Shown: in pieces, positions 28,555-38,479 of the stretch | Numbering within the stretch: the first letter of the stretch is position 1 | How the letters are laid out: every line of letters starts with the position of its first letter | Assembly (NCBI GenBank): GCA_016715985.1 | Contig: JADJXD010000001.1 | Location: 5,208,001-5,272,000, forward strand | Direction: 5' to 3' | Source of the DNA: Saprospiraceae bacterium | GTDB taxonomy: Bacteria > Bacteroidota > Bacteroidia > Chitinophagales > Saprospiraceae | DNA length: 64,000 nucleotides | The notes under the pieces: generated by a model | What the model saw: the letters and a program-made list of their open reading frames with translations, nothing else | Database searches by the model: none | Told to the model about the DNA's origin: nothing | Translations under genes and position numbers: made by a program

Positions 28555-30838
28555 TTAAAAATATAATTTTGCACTCACACTTGGTAAAATCGGAAGCTGA
28601 TTGACTCTGGAGTACCTCACTCTGTCAAAATAGAAGATATTGGGTCTGTCATAGACATTAGTAACACTTGCATTTACTTCAAGTCCGGTGTGCTTTGTAA
28701 ATTTGAATTTTTTATTTACCGAAAAATCCAATCTGTGATAGTAAGGTAATCTTCCTCCATTCCGCTCATCTGAAAATAAAATACCCAGATCTGCCGGATT
28801 GTTTGTCTCATATGGTGTATTTACACCTGAAAGAAAATTCTGGTAATTGTAAAAACCCTGTGTTTTAGTAAACGGAAAGCCTGATCCCATATTCCATCGG
28901 GCACTGACTTGCCAGGTTGCCGCCTTATCCAAATCATAAGTAGCTAATAAATTGACATTGTGTCTTCTGTCAAAAATAGTCGGATATATTTGTTCACCAT
29001 CGTCTCTCTTTACATACCCGTGCGAATATGTTCCCCAGATATACCATCTTGCTTTTTCATATTTCATAGAAAAGTCAACTCCGTATGCATCACCTGTCTC
29101 AACTGTATAATCAGCATTTGTCAATTCCAGCTTATTTCTGTTCACAACCACAAGCTGCGGAAAGCTTTTGTAATAACCTTCTACATTAAATTGTAAGTTT
29201 TTTCCCAGATCATACTCAAACCCTGCAATGGCATGCAATGAAGTTTGAAGTTTGTTTTTGACCGGTAATCCGTCAAATCCAGCCACCTGAGATTCCGGAC
29301 CGGACAGAAATCCATTAAAAAGATTGACCACATCACGCTCATTCGAAGTACTAAGTATATTTTGTGTATATCGTCCACCTGCTCCTTTAAATCTAAGATT
29401 TTCATTGATATTATATTTTATACCAAGTCTTGGCTCTAAGGTAATTGCACCAAGAGATGAGTAATACTGAGTTCTGACGGAAGGCTCGATGATTAGATCG
29501 CCGATGATTTGTTTATACTTTGCGTACACACCCAGCTCAGTTGTGTTTTGTTCCTGTGCGAGTCTGATACCAAACGGATTTATAAATTCAAAATCTGTCC
29601 GAATACTTTTTAATTCAAGGCCGTATTTGATTTCGCTTTTATTATTGAAAAAGGCGAAATCAATATTTGCTGAAACTTCATCAATATCAGATCTCCGTGG
29701 TTTTCCATCTGATTCATCTATATTGATACTGTATGTAGAAAAACCAAGCAATCCACTGACAATCATGTCGCTGCCTGAAGGGATCAGGTTGAAGTTGATG
29801 CCGCCACCTGTATTTTGCCACCCAATTTTTGCGACAAGCGGATTGGAATAATTGTCTGTAAAGTTAAACCCGAATGCATTTAATCTGCTTCCATTAGCAG
29901 CATTTACAGATATTTTACCATAGAAATCACTGAAACCAAACGGTAAACCTATGGAGTCCACATCCGCTGCATATGCATATAATGATTTGGAGGTGTTTTC
30001 AATCAGGGATTTTTTTCCTGTTAATACGTATGATACGGATGTTTCGCCTTCTTTAAATTTTTTAAGCGGCCCTTCTACCAAACCTTTTACCATAAACGGA
30101 CCTCCTGACACAAATCCACTTTGTCTGGACTTATTTCCTTCTCTGGTTTTAATATCCACGATTGCTGAAATCCGTCCCCCATGTTCTGCGCTGAATCCAC
30201 CGGTAAGGACATCAACATTCCTGATAAGTTCTGTTTCAAAAACAGAGTAAAACCCGATAGAATGGAATGGATTGTAGATGTTCAGTCCATCTAATAAAAT
30301 TTTGTTCTGAACAGGGGACCCTCCTCTTATGTAAATCTGACCACCTTGATCGCCGGTAGAAATTATACCAGGAATGACCTGAAGATATTGGGCAATATCT
30401 GCTTCGCCACCTGCAGAGGGTAGGGCTTTGATTTGTTTCGGACTGACACTGATCTGGGATATGTTTACTGTCGTACGGGAAGCTTCTCCTGGCTGCTGAT
30501 ATACTTATTTCCCCCAAACGAATAGAATTTTCTACCATATACAATCTTTGGTAATCCACTACATTAGGTCTGATTTTAATACTCAAGGTCGTAGAATCAT
30601 ATCCAATATAGGTTGCTTTCAGTATATAGTCGCCTGCCGGAACACCTGCGATAACAAAAAATCCATTCAAGTCCGAAGTTCCGCCATATTTTGTGCCATC
30701 CAGATAAACATTACAATATATAATGGGTTCTCCGGTAACTTTGTCGTAGATATTACCTCTTACGCTGCCTGTTTGGGCAAAAGAAAGTACGGAGAAAAAA
30801 ATATAACAAACAGAAATAAATATCTTCTTTAGCATCAA
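28555..30838 (-). pseudogene. TonB-dependent receptor split by one frameshift
   Basis: Outer-membrane TonB-dependent receptor. The N-terminal part (from 30838) has a signal peptide and a carboxypeptidase-like regulatory domain (SVRGNIYDKVTGEPI ... GYDSTTLSI). The plug domain and barrel follow (IYIRGGSPVQNKILLDGL, HGGRISAIVDIKTREGNKS), ending in SAKLYF. The frame breaks near 30486-30492: after GEISISAAR the text runs into nonsense, while dropping one base gives REASRTTVNISQISVSPKQ and full continuity to the barrel. Corrected length is about 760 residues, normal for the family. A sequencing indel in the AGGAGAAG stretch is as likely as true inactivation. The ligand is unknown. Confidence 0.85.
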
Positions 30839-30854
30839 TATAATTTTAAGGGCG

Positions 30855-30862
30855 CAAAGTTA
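30855..30862 (-). promoter_or_regulatory. -7 promoter box for the TonB receptor
   Basis: On the minus strand it reads TAACTTTG, fitting TAnnTTTG, 16 bases before the start codon. Confidence 0.65.
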
Positions 30863-30951
30863 TAATTTTTGAAGACAATTTATAATTCCAATATTCATAA
30901 ATGTCTCAACAGATACACTTCACAACATTTGTAATAGAAAAAACGAATTTT

Positions 30952-32400
30952 TTAATAATCATTAAAGTACTTTCGGGCATGTCGGTTCCAGTTTTCACCT
31001 ACTTGTCGGGCATCCACCGCATTTCCAAGGCGTTCCAAAGGGACGGATTTGTATAATTCTGTTTCCCAAGCCGGGTTGTTTCTTTCGCCATAACAATTTG
31101 TATGAAGTAACCTAAAGTCATTATGCACGAGAGAAGAATTGTAAAACAAAAACCGGACGTTCGTTTGTTGGGTAGTAGGTATATAGTTATAATACCAGAT
31201 TTCATAGGGTGGAGCATCCGGCTCATTATCAATCGTCAACACATTGGCAGGTTTTCCATATTTTAGAAATGTGTATCCTCTGTCAGATTGAAATCCATAC
31301 CCCACGTTACTGTGAAATTGTTTATCAACTACTCTCGCTACCTCCATGTATTTTTGAAATGAAGTTTCTGGTGAGTCCTGAGCAGTTTTTTTCCAGAATT
31401 GATAGATAAATTGTCTTTGACTTCGCGGTTGTGCTTTTTTGATAATTTCATTCAGAGTTGCCATTTGTTTTTGCTCAGTAATCGGTTGATGCGCTTTCAG
31501 AATGAAGTCCAGTTCTGATTCGGGGATTTTTTGAACAAATGAATTTTGTACATCCGTATTGTAGTTTTCAAGGAGTGCAAGATCAGCGACGGGATTTTCT
31601 CTGTCAAAATATACTTTTTTTTCTGCCAGTACTTTTCTTTCTTTATTGATAACAGCAACAGTAAGCGTGTAATCTCCTGAAGGAATTTCTTTGAGAGAAA
31701 GGGGTAGGAGGGAAGGCTCAATGGAATCTTTTTTCAGTTTTTTGAATTTTGAAAAAATAAGCTTTTGCGTTAATGATTCTTTTATAAATTCAGTTAAAGT
31801 GTATTGCAGAAAAAAGTCTTCTTTTGCATTTACCGATACGTTTGAATATATTTCGCAGTAGAAATGCAGAAAATCTGTGGATTTGTCCGCAAAACTCATG
31901 CCCAGAGGCTCCATATATATCCCATGTTTGATTAATGGAGACCCGTCCTTACCTTCCCGTGCAACACTCAATAGTTGAACATCTGAAAGTGACCAATCTG
32001 TGTTGAATTCATCTACATTAATTAATTGTTCGAGTTCAGTTTTGTTTGCAGGATTGGCGGTATCTTCAGCTAAAATGTATAATGAATATTTCCCTGCCGA
32101 TAGATAAAATCTTCTTATTTCAAGTAGATCATTGATTGAATCCAGAGAGGAAACAGATAAAGTGAATTTATCGTATTGAACCACTAATTCATCATTTTTA
32201 ATGATTAAAGTAAATGAAACATTTGCTTTGTTTTCAAGACCATCATCCACATATGTTACCGAATTTCCACTGAGCCTTAAATATACTTCCAGATAGCTTT
32301 TATCTCCATTGAAAACATAACTGTTTACATCCAATGAAAGTCCAAATAAAATTTGAACAGATAAAGAAAAGAATAATATAGTATGAATAATTTTTTTCAT
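30952..32400 (-). CDS. GWxTD domain-containing exported protein
   Basis: Exported protein of the GWxTD-domain family found mainly in Bacteroidota. Signal peptide KKIIHTILFFSLSVQILFG; N-terminal beta-rich region; the C-terminal domain carries the family text SDRGYTFLKYGKPANV ... PYEIWYYNY ... NVRFLFYN. The canonical GWxTD words themselves are replaced by divergent residues. The start at 32400 is preferred over an in-frame ATG 24 bases upstream because it puts the signal peptide at the N-terminus and lies directly after the stop of the upstream lipoprotein gene, implying translational coupling. Biological role of the family is not established. Confidence 0.75.
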   Translation of the reverse strand: MKKIIHTILFFSLSVQILFGLSLDVNSYVFNGDKSYLEVYLRLSGNSVTYVDDGLENKANVSFTLIIKNDELVVQYDKFTLSVSSLDSINDLLEIRRFYLSAGKYSLYILAEDTANPANKTELEQLINVDEFNTDWSLSDVQLLSVAREGKDGSPLIKHGIYMEPLGMSFADKSTDFLHFYCEIYSNVSVNAKEDFFLQYTLTEFIKESLTQKLIFSKFKKLKKDSIEPSLLPLSLKEIPSGDYTLTVAVINKERKVLAEKKVYFDRENPVADLALLENYNTDVQNSFVQKIPESELDFILKAHQPITEQKQMATLNEIIKKAQPRSQRQFIYQFWKKTAQDSPETSFQKYMEVARVVDKQFHSNVGYGFQSDRGYTFLKYGKPANVLTIDNEPDAPPYEIWYYNYIPTTQQTNVRFLFYNSSLVHNDFRLLHTNCYGERNNPAWETELYKSVPLERLGNAVDARQVGENWNRHARKYFNDY

Positions 32401-32401
32401 T

Positions 32402-32767
32402 TTACATGTCCGGCATTTTTTCAAGAAAAAATTTCATATAAAACACCCTGAGTTTACCTTCCATAAATAGTGTGTCCTTAGTTAATTTTTTGATAGTCAG
32501 TTTTATGGGTTCAGGCGAATCTATTGAGAGAATGTCAGAATTCAGAGTGTAATTATGTGAATTTCCATCATCAAAAATATTGGAATGAACTTTATTGTTT
32601 TTTGCAAATTCAAAAAATGCATTGTCTAAATTCCTGCTTGTCTTATTGTTTATCTCACTCGAATATATTCGCCAATTTCCTAATAGTAATTCAGTATTGA
32701 GAGAAGATTCATTTTCTTTGCATCCAAGCAAAATAATTACTAATATGGCTGTAAAAGTGCGATACAT
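32402..32767 (-). CDS. Small lipoprotein (121 aa)
   Basis: Short exported protein with a lipobox (AILVIILLGC), so probably attached to a membrane by its cysteine near residue 16. The mature part is a small beta-rich domain (LLGNWRIYSSEI, LTIKKLTKDTLFMEG) that resembles lipocalin-like proteins of Bacteroidota, where the LxGxWxL/I motif opens the fold. The stop abuts the start of the GWxTD gene, so the two form an operon. Ligand and role unknown. Confidence 0.65.
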   Translation of the reverse strand: MYRTFTAILVIILLGCKENESSLNTELLLGNWRIYSSEINNKTSRNLDNAFFEFAKNNKVHSNIFDDGNSHNYTLNSDILSIDSPEPIKLTIKKLTKDTLFMEGKLRVFYMKFFLEKMPDM

Positions 32768-32959
32768 AATTATTAAAACGCTTTGTTTATTTGAAGAATT
32801 GTACTCAGAACCATTATTTTTTGGTTACCTGTTCTTAAATTTAAGGACGAAATTAACAGAATAATATAACTCATTCAAATGTAACTCCATTTTTAAATGT
32901 AGTTTTGTTTTCTTATAACAAAAAGAGTTTTTTACACAAATTGTTTAAAGATCGAAAGT

Positions 32960-33826
32960 ATGGGCCAGAAATATGTTTTTATAACGGGGGTCTCCACCGG
33001 TATTGGTTATGGTTTGATGAAATTTCTTATTTCTGAGAATTATTTTGTAATCGGGTCTGTCAGAAAGATAGAAGATGCAGAGAAACTGCAAAGTGAGTTT
33101 AAAGGGACATGCAGTATCCTGATTTTTGACGTTCAGGATTCAGAAAAAATGAAATCAGAAATTGACCGGATATTTCAAAAGCTGGAGATTAAGCAACTTT
33201 ATGCGCTGATCAATAATGCGGGTGTCGCATTTCCCGGACCACTTCAATATTTATCTGAGGAAGATTTTGAAAAACAATTAGACATCAATGTGAAATCAGT
33301 AAGGAGGGTTACAAATTATTTGCTGCCATATTTGGGTGTTGGAAAAGTAAAAAGTGAAAACCCCGGCAGAATTGTAAATATAAGTTCTGTTTCCGGCAAA
33401 TTCAATTCGCCTTATAATGGTGCTTATTGTATTTCTAAACATGCGCTGGAAAGTATGAATGATATTTACAGACGGGAACTTGCAGAATTTGGCATCAAAG
33501 TAATTTCTATTTTACCCGGTCCGGTGAAAACTGAAATCTGGAAGAAAAATCTGAATGTTATGTCCCCCTATCTTGAAACGGAATATGGAGAGACATTAAA
33601 ACATGCAGATAAACTGATTCAAAATGCAGAGAAATCCGCATTAGATGTTTCAGATGTAGAGAAGGTTGTGCATAAAGCATTGGAATTGAAGAATCCATCA
33701 ACGAGATATTTGGTGCACAGAAAAAAATTATTATTCAGGATTTTATCGACCTTGATCCCTGATAAATGGGCAGATAGGATGGTAAAAAACGCACTGTCCG
33801 GAGGAGAAAAATATCGTCCCGTTTAA
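32960..33826 (+). CDS. Short-chain dehydrogenase/reductase
   Basis: Classical SDR with a Rossmann fold: the cofactor motif TGVSTGIG at residues 10-17, NNAG near residue 90, the catalytic Ser in ISSVSGK, and the YCISK (YxxxK) catalytic pair near residue 157. The C-terminal 60 residues resemble the SDRs annotated as retinol or 17-beta-hydroxysteroid dehydrogenase-like. NAD(P)H-dependent oxidation or reduction of an unknown alcohol or ketone in the cytosol. It is a stand-alone gene just ahead of tRNA-Glu. Confidence 0.88.
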   Translation: MGQKYVFITGVSTGIGYGLMKFLISENYFVIGSVRKIEDAEKLQSEFKGTCSILIFDVQDSEKMKSEIDRIFQKLEIKQLYALINNAGVAFPGPLQYLSEEDFEKQLDINVKSVRRVTNYLLPYLGVGKVKSENPGRIVNISSVSGKFNSPYNGAYCISKHALESMNDIYRRELAEFGIKVISILPGPVKTEIWKKNLNVMSPYLETEYGETLKHADKLIQNAEKSALDVSDVEKVVHKALELKNPSTRYLVHRKKLLFRILSTLIPDKWADRMVKNALSGGEKYRPV

Positions 33827-33900
33827 GATGAAGGAGTGGTAACCAAAGTTTTTTGTAAATAATTTTGGGCAAAAACTTTTGTATTTTAGATTTTGGCATA

Positions 33901-33908
33901 TATCTTTG
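33901..33908 (+). promoter_or_regulatory. -7 promoter box of tRNA-Glu
   Basis: TATCTTTG fits TAnnTTTG and lies 17 bases before the first base of the mature tRNA. Confidence 0.7.
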
Positions 33909-33925
33909 CGTCGCTTTTACAGAAA

Positions 33926-33997
33926 GGCCCGTTCGTCTAGCGGTTAGGACGCCAGGTTTTCATCCTGGTAGCAGGGGTTCGATTCCCCTACGGGCTG
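33926..33997 (+). tRNA. tRNA-Glu (anticodon TTC)
   Basis: A full cloverleaf can be drawn: acceptor GGCCCGT with ACGGGCT (one G-U pair), D-arm containing TCTAGCGGTTAGGA, anticodon stem CCAGG/CCTGG with loop TTTTCAT (anticodon TTC at 33959-33961), and T-arm GGGGTTCGATTCCCC. The CCA end is not encoded. Its 3' end, CCTACGGGCTGC, recurs at the junctions of the tandem duplication that follows, so this tRNA marks one edge of an accessory zone. Confidence 0.95.
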
Positions 33998-34001
33998 CTT
34001 C

Positions 34002-34038
34002 AAAACCCTTGTCGTTTGAGAAAACGCAAGGGTTTTTT
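34002..34038 (+). terminator. Intrinsic terminator, start of tandem unit 1
   Basis: AAAACCCTTG pairs with CAAGGGTTTT and ends in a T run. The first group II intron begins directly after this T run. Insertion just past intrinsic terminators is known for class C group II introns. Confidence 0.82.
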
Positions 34039-34039
34039 A

Positions 34040-35954
34040 GTGTGCCCAGCATGGGTAATAACTTGGAGGTGAAAGTCCTCTGTGGGCTTGGTAGTAGGAA
34101 CCACTAGCCAAGAGCAAGGGTGTCGTGGGTGACTGCGAATCTGAAAGAAGCTGGCGGCAAAATCTCGGCCTGACGGACAGAAACTGAATATAAGGCTTAC
34201 TTAGAACGGACGAGTTTGCTAAACAAAACAAAGTCCTATACTACCCGAGTTCTAAGGAGTAAATTCAGCAGGTATATGAGATGAAGGTTATTATTCTTAC
34301 CTGGGGAGATCTGTATATACGATACGGATAATTTTTTTTTTAGAAGTATCAACCTACATAGTGATATGTGGCTGAATGTACAGAAGTCAGCAGACGTCAT
34401 AGTACTGGAGTGGTACGTTAGCACTACGAAAGGAAGGACAGAACGCAAAGAATCTATAAATTTTGTAATCTCATGACAGAGCGTAGAAAGCAGACAAACT
34501 TGGGGGACAAGGAATCCACAATGGAAGTAGAGATGGAATCTCAAGGTAAGTTGGGAGAGCCTAGCTATGTTGCGGCGAGAACAGAAGGAAGAGATGAGAA
34601 CAGTAAGCATCATGGACTGCTTGAGAAAATACTATCACGAGAGAATATGAAACGGCATATTTGCGAGTGTTAGAAAATGGTGGCAGCTCGGGCATTGATA
34701 AGATGGAAGTAAGCGAAATGCTAAAATATCTTAAAGAACACGGGAGTACACTAAAAGAGCAGTTAATGACAGGCAGGTATAAGGCACAAGCAGTAAAACG
34801 AGTGGCAATACCGAAACCCGATGGTGGGGTAAGGATGTTGGGGATACCAACAGTAATAGACCGTATGATACAGCAAGCGATAAGCCAAGTACTGACACCG
34901 ATATACGAAGAAGGATTTTCAGATAGTAGCTACGGCTTCAGACCCAATCGGAATGCACACCAAGCGATATTAAAAGCGAAGGAGTACATAGAAAGTGGTA
35001 GGAAGTATGTAGTAGATATTGATCCGGAAAAGTTCTTTGATCGGGTTAATCATGACAAATTGATGTATCTGCTATCAGAAAAGATAGGAGATAAGAGAGT
35101 ACTGAAATTGATAAGAGAGTACTTAGAATCAGGAGTAATGATAGGTGGTTTATATAGCAAGACGGAAGAAGGCACGCCACAAGGTGGGCCATTAAGTCCG
35201 CTGTTATCAAATGTGATATTGGATAAATTGGACAAGGAGTTAGAGCGTCGTGGTCACAAATTTTGCAGATACGCAGATGATTGTAATATCTATGTACAGA
35301 CAAAACGATCAGCAGAACGAGTGATGCGAAGTGTCAGTAAATACTTGGAAGAAGAACTCCGACTGAAGGTAAATGAGAAGAAAAGTGAAACAGGCAGCCC
35401 GAAGGAACGAAAATTCTTAGGCTTTAGCTTTTATCAGAAACGAAAAGAAATAGGGGTAAGAATCCATCCTAAATCACTCGAACGGATAAAGGAAAAGGTC
35501 AGGAAATTGACAAGTAGAAGTAATGGCATGAGTATAGAAGTAAGGATAAAGAAACTATCAAGCCCTCATAGGTGGCTGGGTAAGTTACTATAAACTAGCG
35601 GACATCAAGAGTCATTGCCAAAAGTTAGACGAATGGCTGAGAAGGCGACTAAGAATGTGCTATTGGAAGAACTGGAAGCGTGTAAAGACGAAGCATGATA
35701 ATCTAATAAAACTTGGCGTGCCAAATTTCAAAGCATGGGAATTTGCTAATACAAGGAAAAGTTATTGGAGAATCGCCAATAGTCCGATATTAGCGACTAG
35801 TTTGACCAACCAGTATTTCGAGAACCTTAAACTGCTCACTTTCAGCCGAGCTTACAGTAAAACTTAGTAACTTTGCGAACCGCCGTATGCCGAACGGCAC
35901 GTACGGTGGTGTGAGAGGACGGTAGATAAATTAATTATCTACCTCCTACTCAAT
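34040..35954 (+). mobile_element. Group II intron, copy 1
   Basis: The 5' end GTGTGCCCAGCATGGG fits the GUGYG start of group II introns. A 430-base structured ribozyme region precedes the maturase ORF. Near the 3' end, the stretch from about 35874 (CGAACCGCCGTATGCC ... GTACGGTGGTGTGAGAGG) fits domain V, and the following GGTAGATAA/TTATCTACC hairpin fits domain VI. The 3' boundary at CCTACTCAAT is estimated to within a few bases. The intron is outside any protein gene and lies directly after an intrinsic terminator. Confidence 0.8.
34473..35867 (+). pseudogene. ltrA: Group II intron reverse transcriptase/maturase, copy 1, frameshifted
   Basis: Intron-encoded protein with reverse transcriptase, maturase X and no evident endonuclease domain. 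RT blocks visible: PKPDGGVRMLGIPTV, SSYGFRPNRNAHQAI, GTPQGGPLSPLLSN and the catalytic FCRYADDCNIYV. Two single-base shifts break it: near 34652 (the frame leaves at ENMKR and resumes as LRVLENGGSS) and near 35565 (the text SSPHRWLGK replaces the expected SSLLGGWVSYYKL of copy 2). The C-terminal maturase part (MCYWKNWKRVKTKHDNL) is open from 35655. The first shift is shared with copy 2, the second is not. Confidence 0.82.
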
Positions 35955-35965
35955 TTTAGCGTAAG

Positions 35966-35990
35966 TTGCTAGGGGGGAATCGAACCCCGA
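35966..35990 (-). other. tRNA T-arm-like fragment in antisense orientation
   Basis: On the minus strand the text CGGGGTTCGATTCCCCCC has the form of a T-arm (GGGG-TTCGATT-CCCC), but no anticodon or D-arm lies upstream. It is a tRNA or tmRNA 3'-end remnant. The same fragment recurs at about 38063-38088 in the second tandem unit. Confidence 0.5.
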
Positions 35991-35999
35991 AGTTGAAGT

Positions 36000-36090
36000 A
36001 GCTGCGAGCCGATGTTCGCAGTTCACTCATTATCGAGTGAAATCGTTCACTCGATTGCAGCTTATAGCTGCATCATTCGCTCATCCTACG
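36000..36090 (+). repeat. 91-bp palindromic repeat, copy A
   Basis: The element contains three hairpins in a row: CTGCGA/TCGCAG, CGAGTGAA/TTCACTCG (overlapping an alternative TTCACTC/GAGTGAA pairing), and GCAGCT/AGCTGC. It ends in ATCCTACG. It is identical by eye to copies at 38097 and 56922. It has no ORF. Confidence 0.85.
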
Positions 36091-36099
36091 GGCTGCTTC

Positions 36100-36137
36100 A
36101 AAACCCTTGTCGTTTGAGAAAACGCAAGGGCCTTTTT
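36100..36137 (+). terminator. Intrinsic terminator, start of tandem unit 2
   Basis: Same stem as in unit 1 (AAACCCTTG/CAAGGG) but with CC replacing TT at the start of the T run. The second intron starts right after it. Confidence 0.75.
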
Positions 36138-36138
36138 A

Positions 36139-38051
36139 GTGTGCCCAGCATGGGTAATAACTTGGAGGTGAAAGTCCTCTGTGGGCTTGGTAGTAGGAAC
36201 CACTAGCCAAGAGCAAGGGTGTCGTGGGTGACTGCGAATCTGAAAGAAGCTGGCGGCAAAATCTCGGCCTGACGGACAGAAACTGAATATAAGGCTTACT
36301 TAGAACGGACGAGTTTGCTAAACAAAACAAAGTCCTATACTACCCGAGTTCTAAGGAGTAAATTCAGCAGGTATATGAGATGAAGGTTATTATTCTTACC
36401 TGGGGAGATCTGTATATACGATACGGATAATTTTTTTTTTAGAAATATCAACCTACATAGTGATATGTGACTGAATGTACAGAAGTCAGCAGACGTCATA
36501 GTACTGGAGTGGTACGTTAGCACTACGAAAGGAAGGACAGAACGCAAAGAATCTATAAATTTTGTAATCTCATGACAGAGCGTAGAAAGCAGACAAACTT
36601 GGGGGACAAGGAATCCACACCGGAAGTAGAGATGGAATCTCAAGGTAAGGTTGGAGAGCCTAGCTATGTTGCGGCGAGAACAGAAGGAAGAGATGAGAAC
36701 AGTAAGCATCATGGACTGCTTGAGAAAATACTATCACGAGAGAATATGAATCGCATATTTGCGAGTGTTAGAAAATGGTGGCAGCTCGGGCATTGATAAG
36801 ATGGAAGTAAGCGAAATGCTAAAATATCTTAAAGAACACGGGAGTACACTAAAAGAGCAGTTAATGACGGGCAGGTATAAGCCACAACCTGTAAGGCGAG
36901 TGGAGATACCGAAACCAGATGGTGGAGTTAGGATGTTGGGGATACCGACAGTAATAGACCGTATGATACAGCAAGCGATAAGCCAAGTACTGACACCGAT
37001 ATACGAAGAAGGATTTTCAGATAGTAGCTACGGCTTCAGACCCAATCGGAATGCACACCAAGCGATATTAAAAGCGAAGGAGTACATAGAAAGTGGAAGG
37101 AAGTATGTAGTAGATATTGATCTGGAAAAGTTCTTTGATCGGGTTAATCATGACAAATTGATGTATCTGCTATCAGAAAAGATAGGAGATAAGAGAGTAC
37201 TGAAATTGATAAGAGAGTACTTAGAATCAGGAGTAATGATAGGTGGTTTATATAGCAAGACGGAAGAAGGCACGCCACAAGGTGGCCATTAAGTCCGCTG
37301 TTATCAAATGTGATATTGGATAAATTGGACAAGGAGTTAGAGCGTCGTGGTCACAAATTTTGCAGATACGCAGATGATTGTAATATCTATGTACAGACAA
37401 AACGATCAGCAGAACGAGTGATGCGAAGTGTCAGTAAATACTTGGAAGAAGAACTCCGACTGAAGGTAAATGAGAAGAAAAGTGAAACAGGCAGCCCGAA
37501 GGAACGAAAATTCTTAGGCTTTAGCTTTTATCAGAAACGAAAAGAAATAGGGGTAAGAATCCATCCTAAATCACTCGAACGGATAAAGGAAAAGGTCAGG
37601 AAATTGACAAGTAGAAGTAATGGCATGAGTATAGAAGTAAGGATAAAGAAACTATCAAGCCTCTTAGGTGGCTGGGTAAGTTACTATAAACTAGCGGACA
37701 TCAAGAGTCATTGCCAAAAGTTAGACGAATGGCTGAGAAGGCGACTAAGAATGTGCTATTGGAAGAACTGGAAGCGTGTAAAGACGAAGCAAGATAATCT
37801 AATAAAACTTGGCGTGCCAAATTTCAAAGCATGGGAATTTGCAAATACAAGGAAAAGTTATTGGAGAATCGCCAATAGTCCGATATTAGCGACTAGTTTG
37901 ACCAACCAGTATTTCGAGAACCTTAAACTGCTCACTTTCAGCCGAGCTTACAGTAAAACTTAGTAACTTTGCGAACCGCCGTATGCCGAACGGCACGTAC
38001 GGTGGTGTGGAGAGGACGGTAGATAAATTAATTATCTACCTCCTACTCAAT
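36139..38051 (+). mobile_element. Group II intron, copy 2
   Basis: Near-identical to copy 1, with the same GTGTG 5' end, domain V and VI text and 3' boundary. It differs by single-base changes, indels in the ORF, and a patch of clustered substitutions near 36880-36930. Its presence arises from the tandem duplication, not from independent retrohoming, because the flanking DNA is duplicated too. Confidence 0.8.
36572..37963 (+). pseudogene. ltrA: Group II intron reverse transcriptase/maturase, copy 2, frameshifted
   Basis: Same protein as in copy 1. The early shift near 36750 is shared with copy 1 (ENMNR followed by loss of frame). A second break is private: at 37285 GGTGGCC has one G fewer than the GGTGGGCC of copy 1, which cuts the protein in the conserved TPQGGP motif. 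Downstream the frame is open through YADD and the maturase region, including SSLLGGWVSYYKL, which is broken in copy 1. A complete protein could thus be reconstructed from the two copies except at the shared shift. Confidence 0.82.
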
Positions 38052-38096
38052 TTTAGCGTAAGTTGCTAGGGGGGAATCGAACCCCGAAGTTGAAGT

Positions 38097-38187
38097 AGCT
38101 GCGAGCCGATGTTCGCAGTTCACTCATTATCGAGTGAAATCGTTCACTCGATTGCAGCTTATAGCTGCATCATTCGCTCATCCTACG
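38097..38187 (+). repeat. 91-bp palindromic repeat, copy B
   Basis: Identical by eye to copy A. It ends the second tandem unit and is followed by GGCTGC, completing the tRNA-derived junction word, and then by the original-looking terminator. Confidence 0.85.
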
Positions 38188-38206
38188 GGCTGCACTAAAC
38201 CAATAT

Positions 38207-38247
38207 AAACCCTTGTAAGTCAACGATTTGCAAGGGTTTTGGTTTTT
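38207..38247 (+). terminator. Intrinsic terminator beyond the tandem units
   Basis: AAACCCTTG/CAAGGGTTT with a different 15-base loop from the unit copies and a T-rich tail. It is probably the original tRNA-Glu terminator displaced by the insertion. The next 195 bases hold nothing I can name. Confidence 0.7.
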
Positions 38248-38442
38248 ATGCACACATATTGCACGCAACTTTTTGCCCTACAAATATACAAAACAATACC
38301 TTCTTCTACAAATATTCACTTGATATTAGTAACAAAATTACATACAATATTATAGAAGGGGCGGGGGTAATTTTTATTTTATGAGAGTACGGGGGGAGTT
38401 TTGAAGGTGGTACCTGAACACATCATCACACATTTTTTTAAA

Positions 38443-38471
38443 GATAACCCAGGTTAAAAACCTAGGCTATC
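38443..38471 (-). terminator. 29-nt hairpin after the first small ORF
   Basis: GATAACCCAGGT...ACCTAGGCTATC with a 5-nt loop, 9 bases beyond the stop of the 108-residue ORF. It has the same length and design as the hairpin at 38844, with a swapped A-T/T-A pair. Confidence 0.6.
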
Positions 38472-38479
38472 AAAATATA

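Larger units (their letters stand above)
33992..38187 (+). repeat. Tandem duplication of a 2.1-kb unit
   Basis: The segment from GGGCTGCTTCAAAACCC (33992) to the end of the 91-bp repeat is repeated from 36090, with a period of about 2,098 bases; a third CCTACGGGCTGC closes the array at 38182-38193. Each unit consists of a terminator, a group II intron, a short spacer with a tRNA T-arm-like piece, and a 91-bp palindromic repeat. The two units are nearly identical apart from single-base indels and a small divergent patch (34780-34830 against 36880-36930). Confidence 0.88.

Noticed and set aside
33865..34107. 80-residue ORF covering tRNA-Glu
   Set aside because: It runs through a tRNA, a terminator and the 5' end of a group II intron; chance ORF.
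34037..34613. Minus-strand ORFs of 64 and 125 residues in the intron (repeated at 36136-36712)
   Set aside because: They are antisense to the ribozyme and maturase; their repetition only reflects the duplicated intron.
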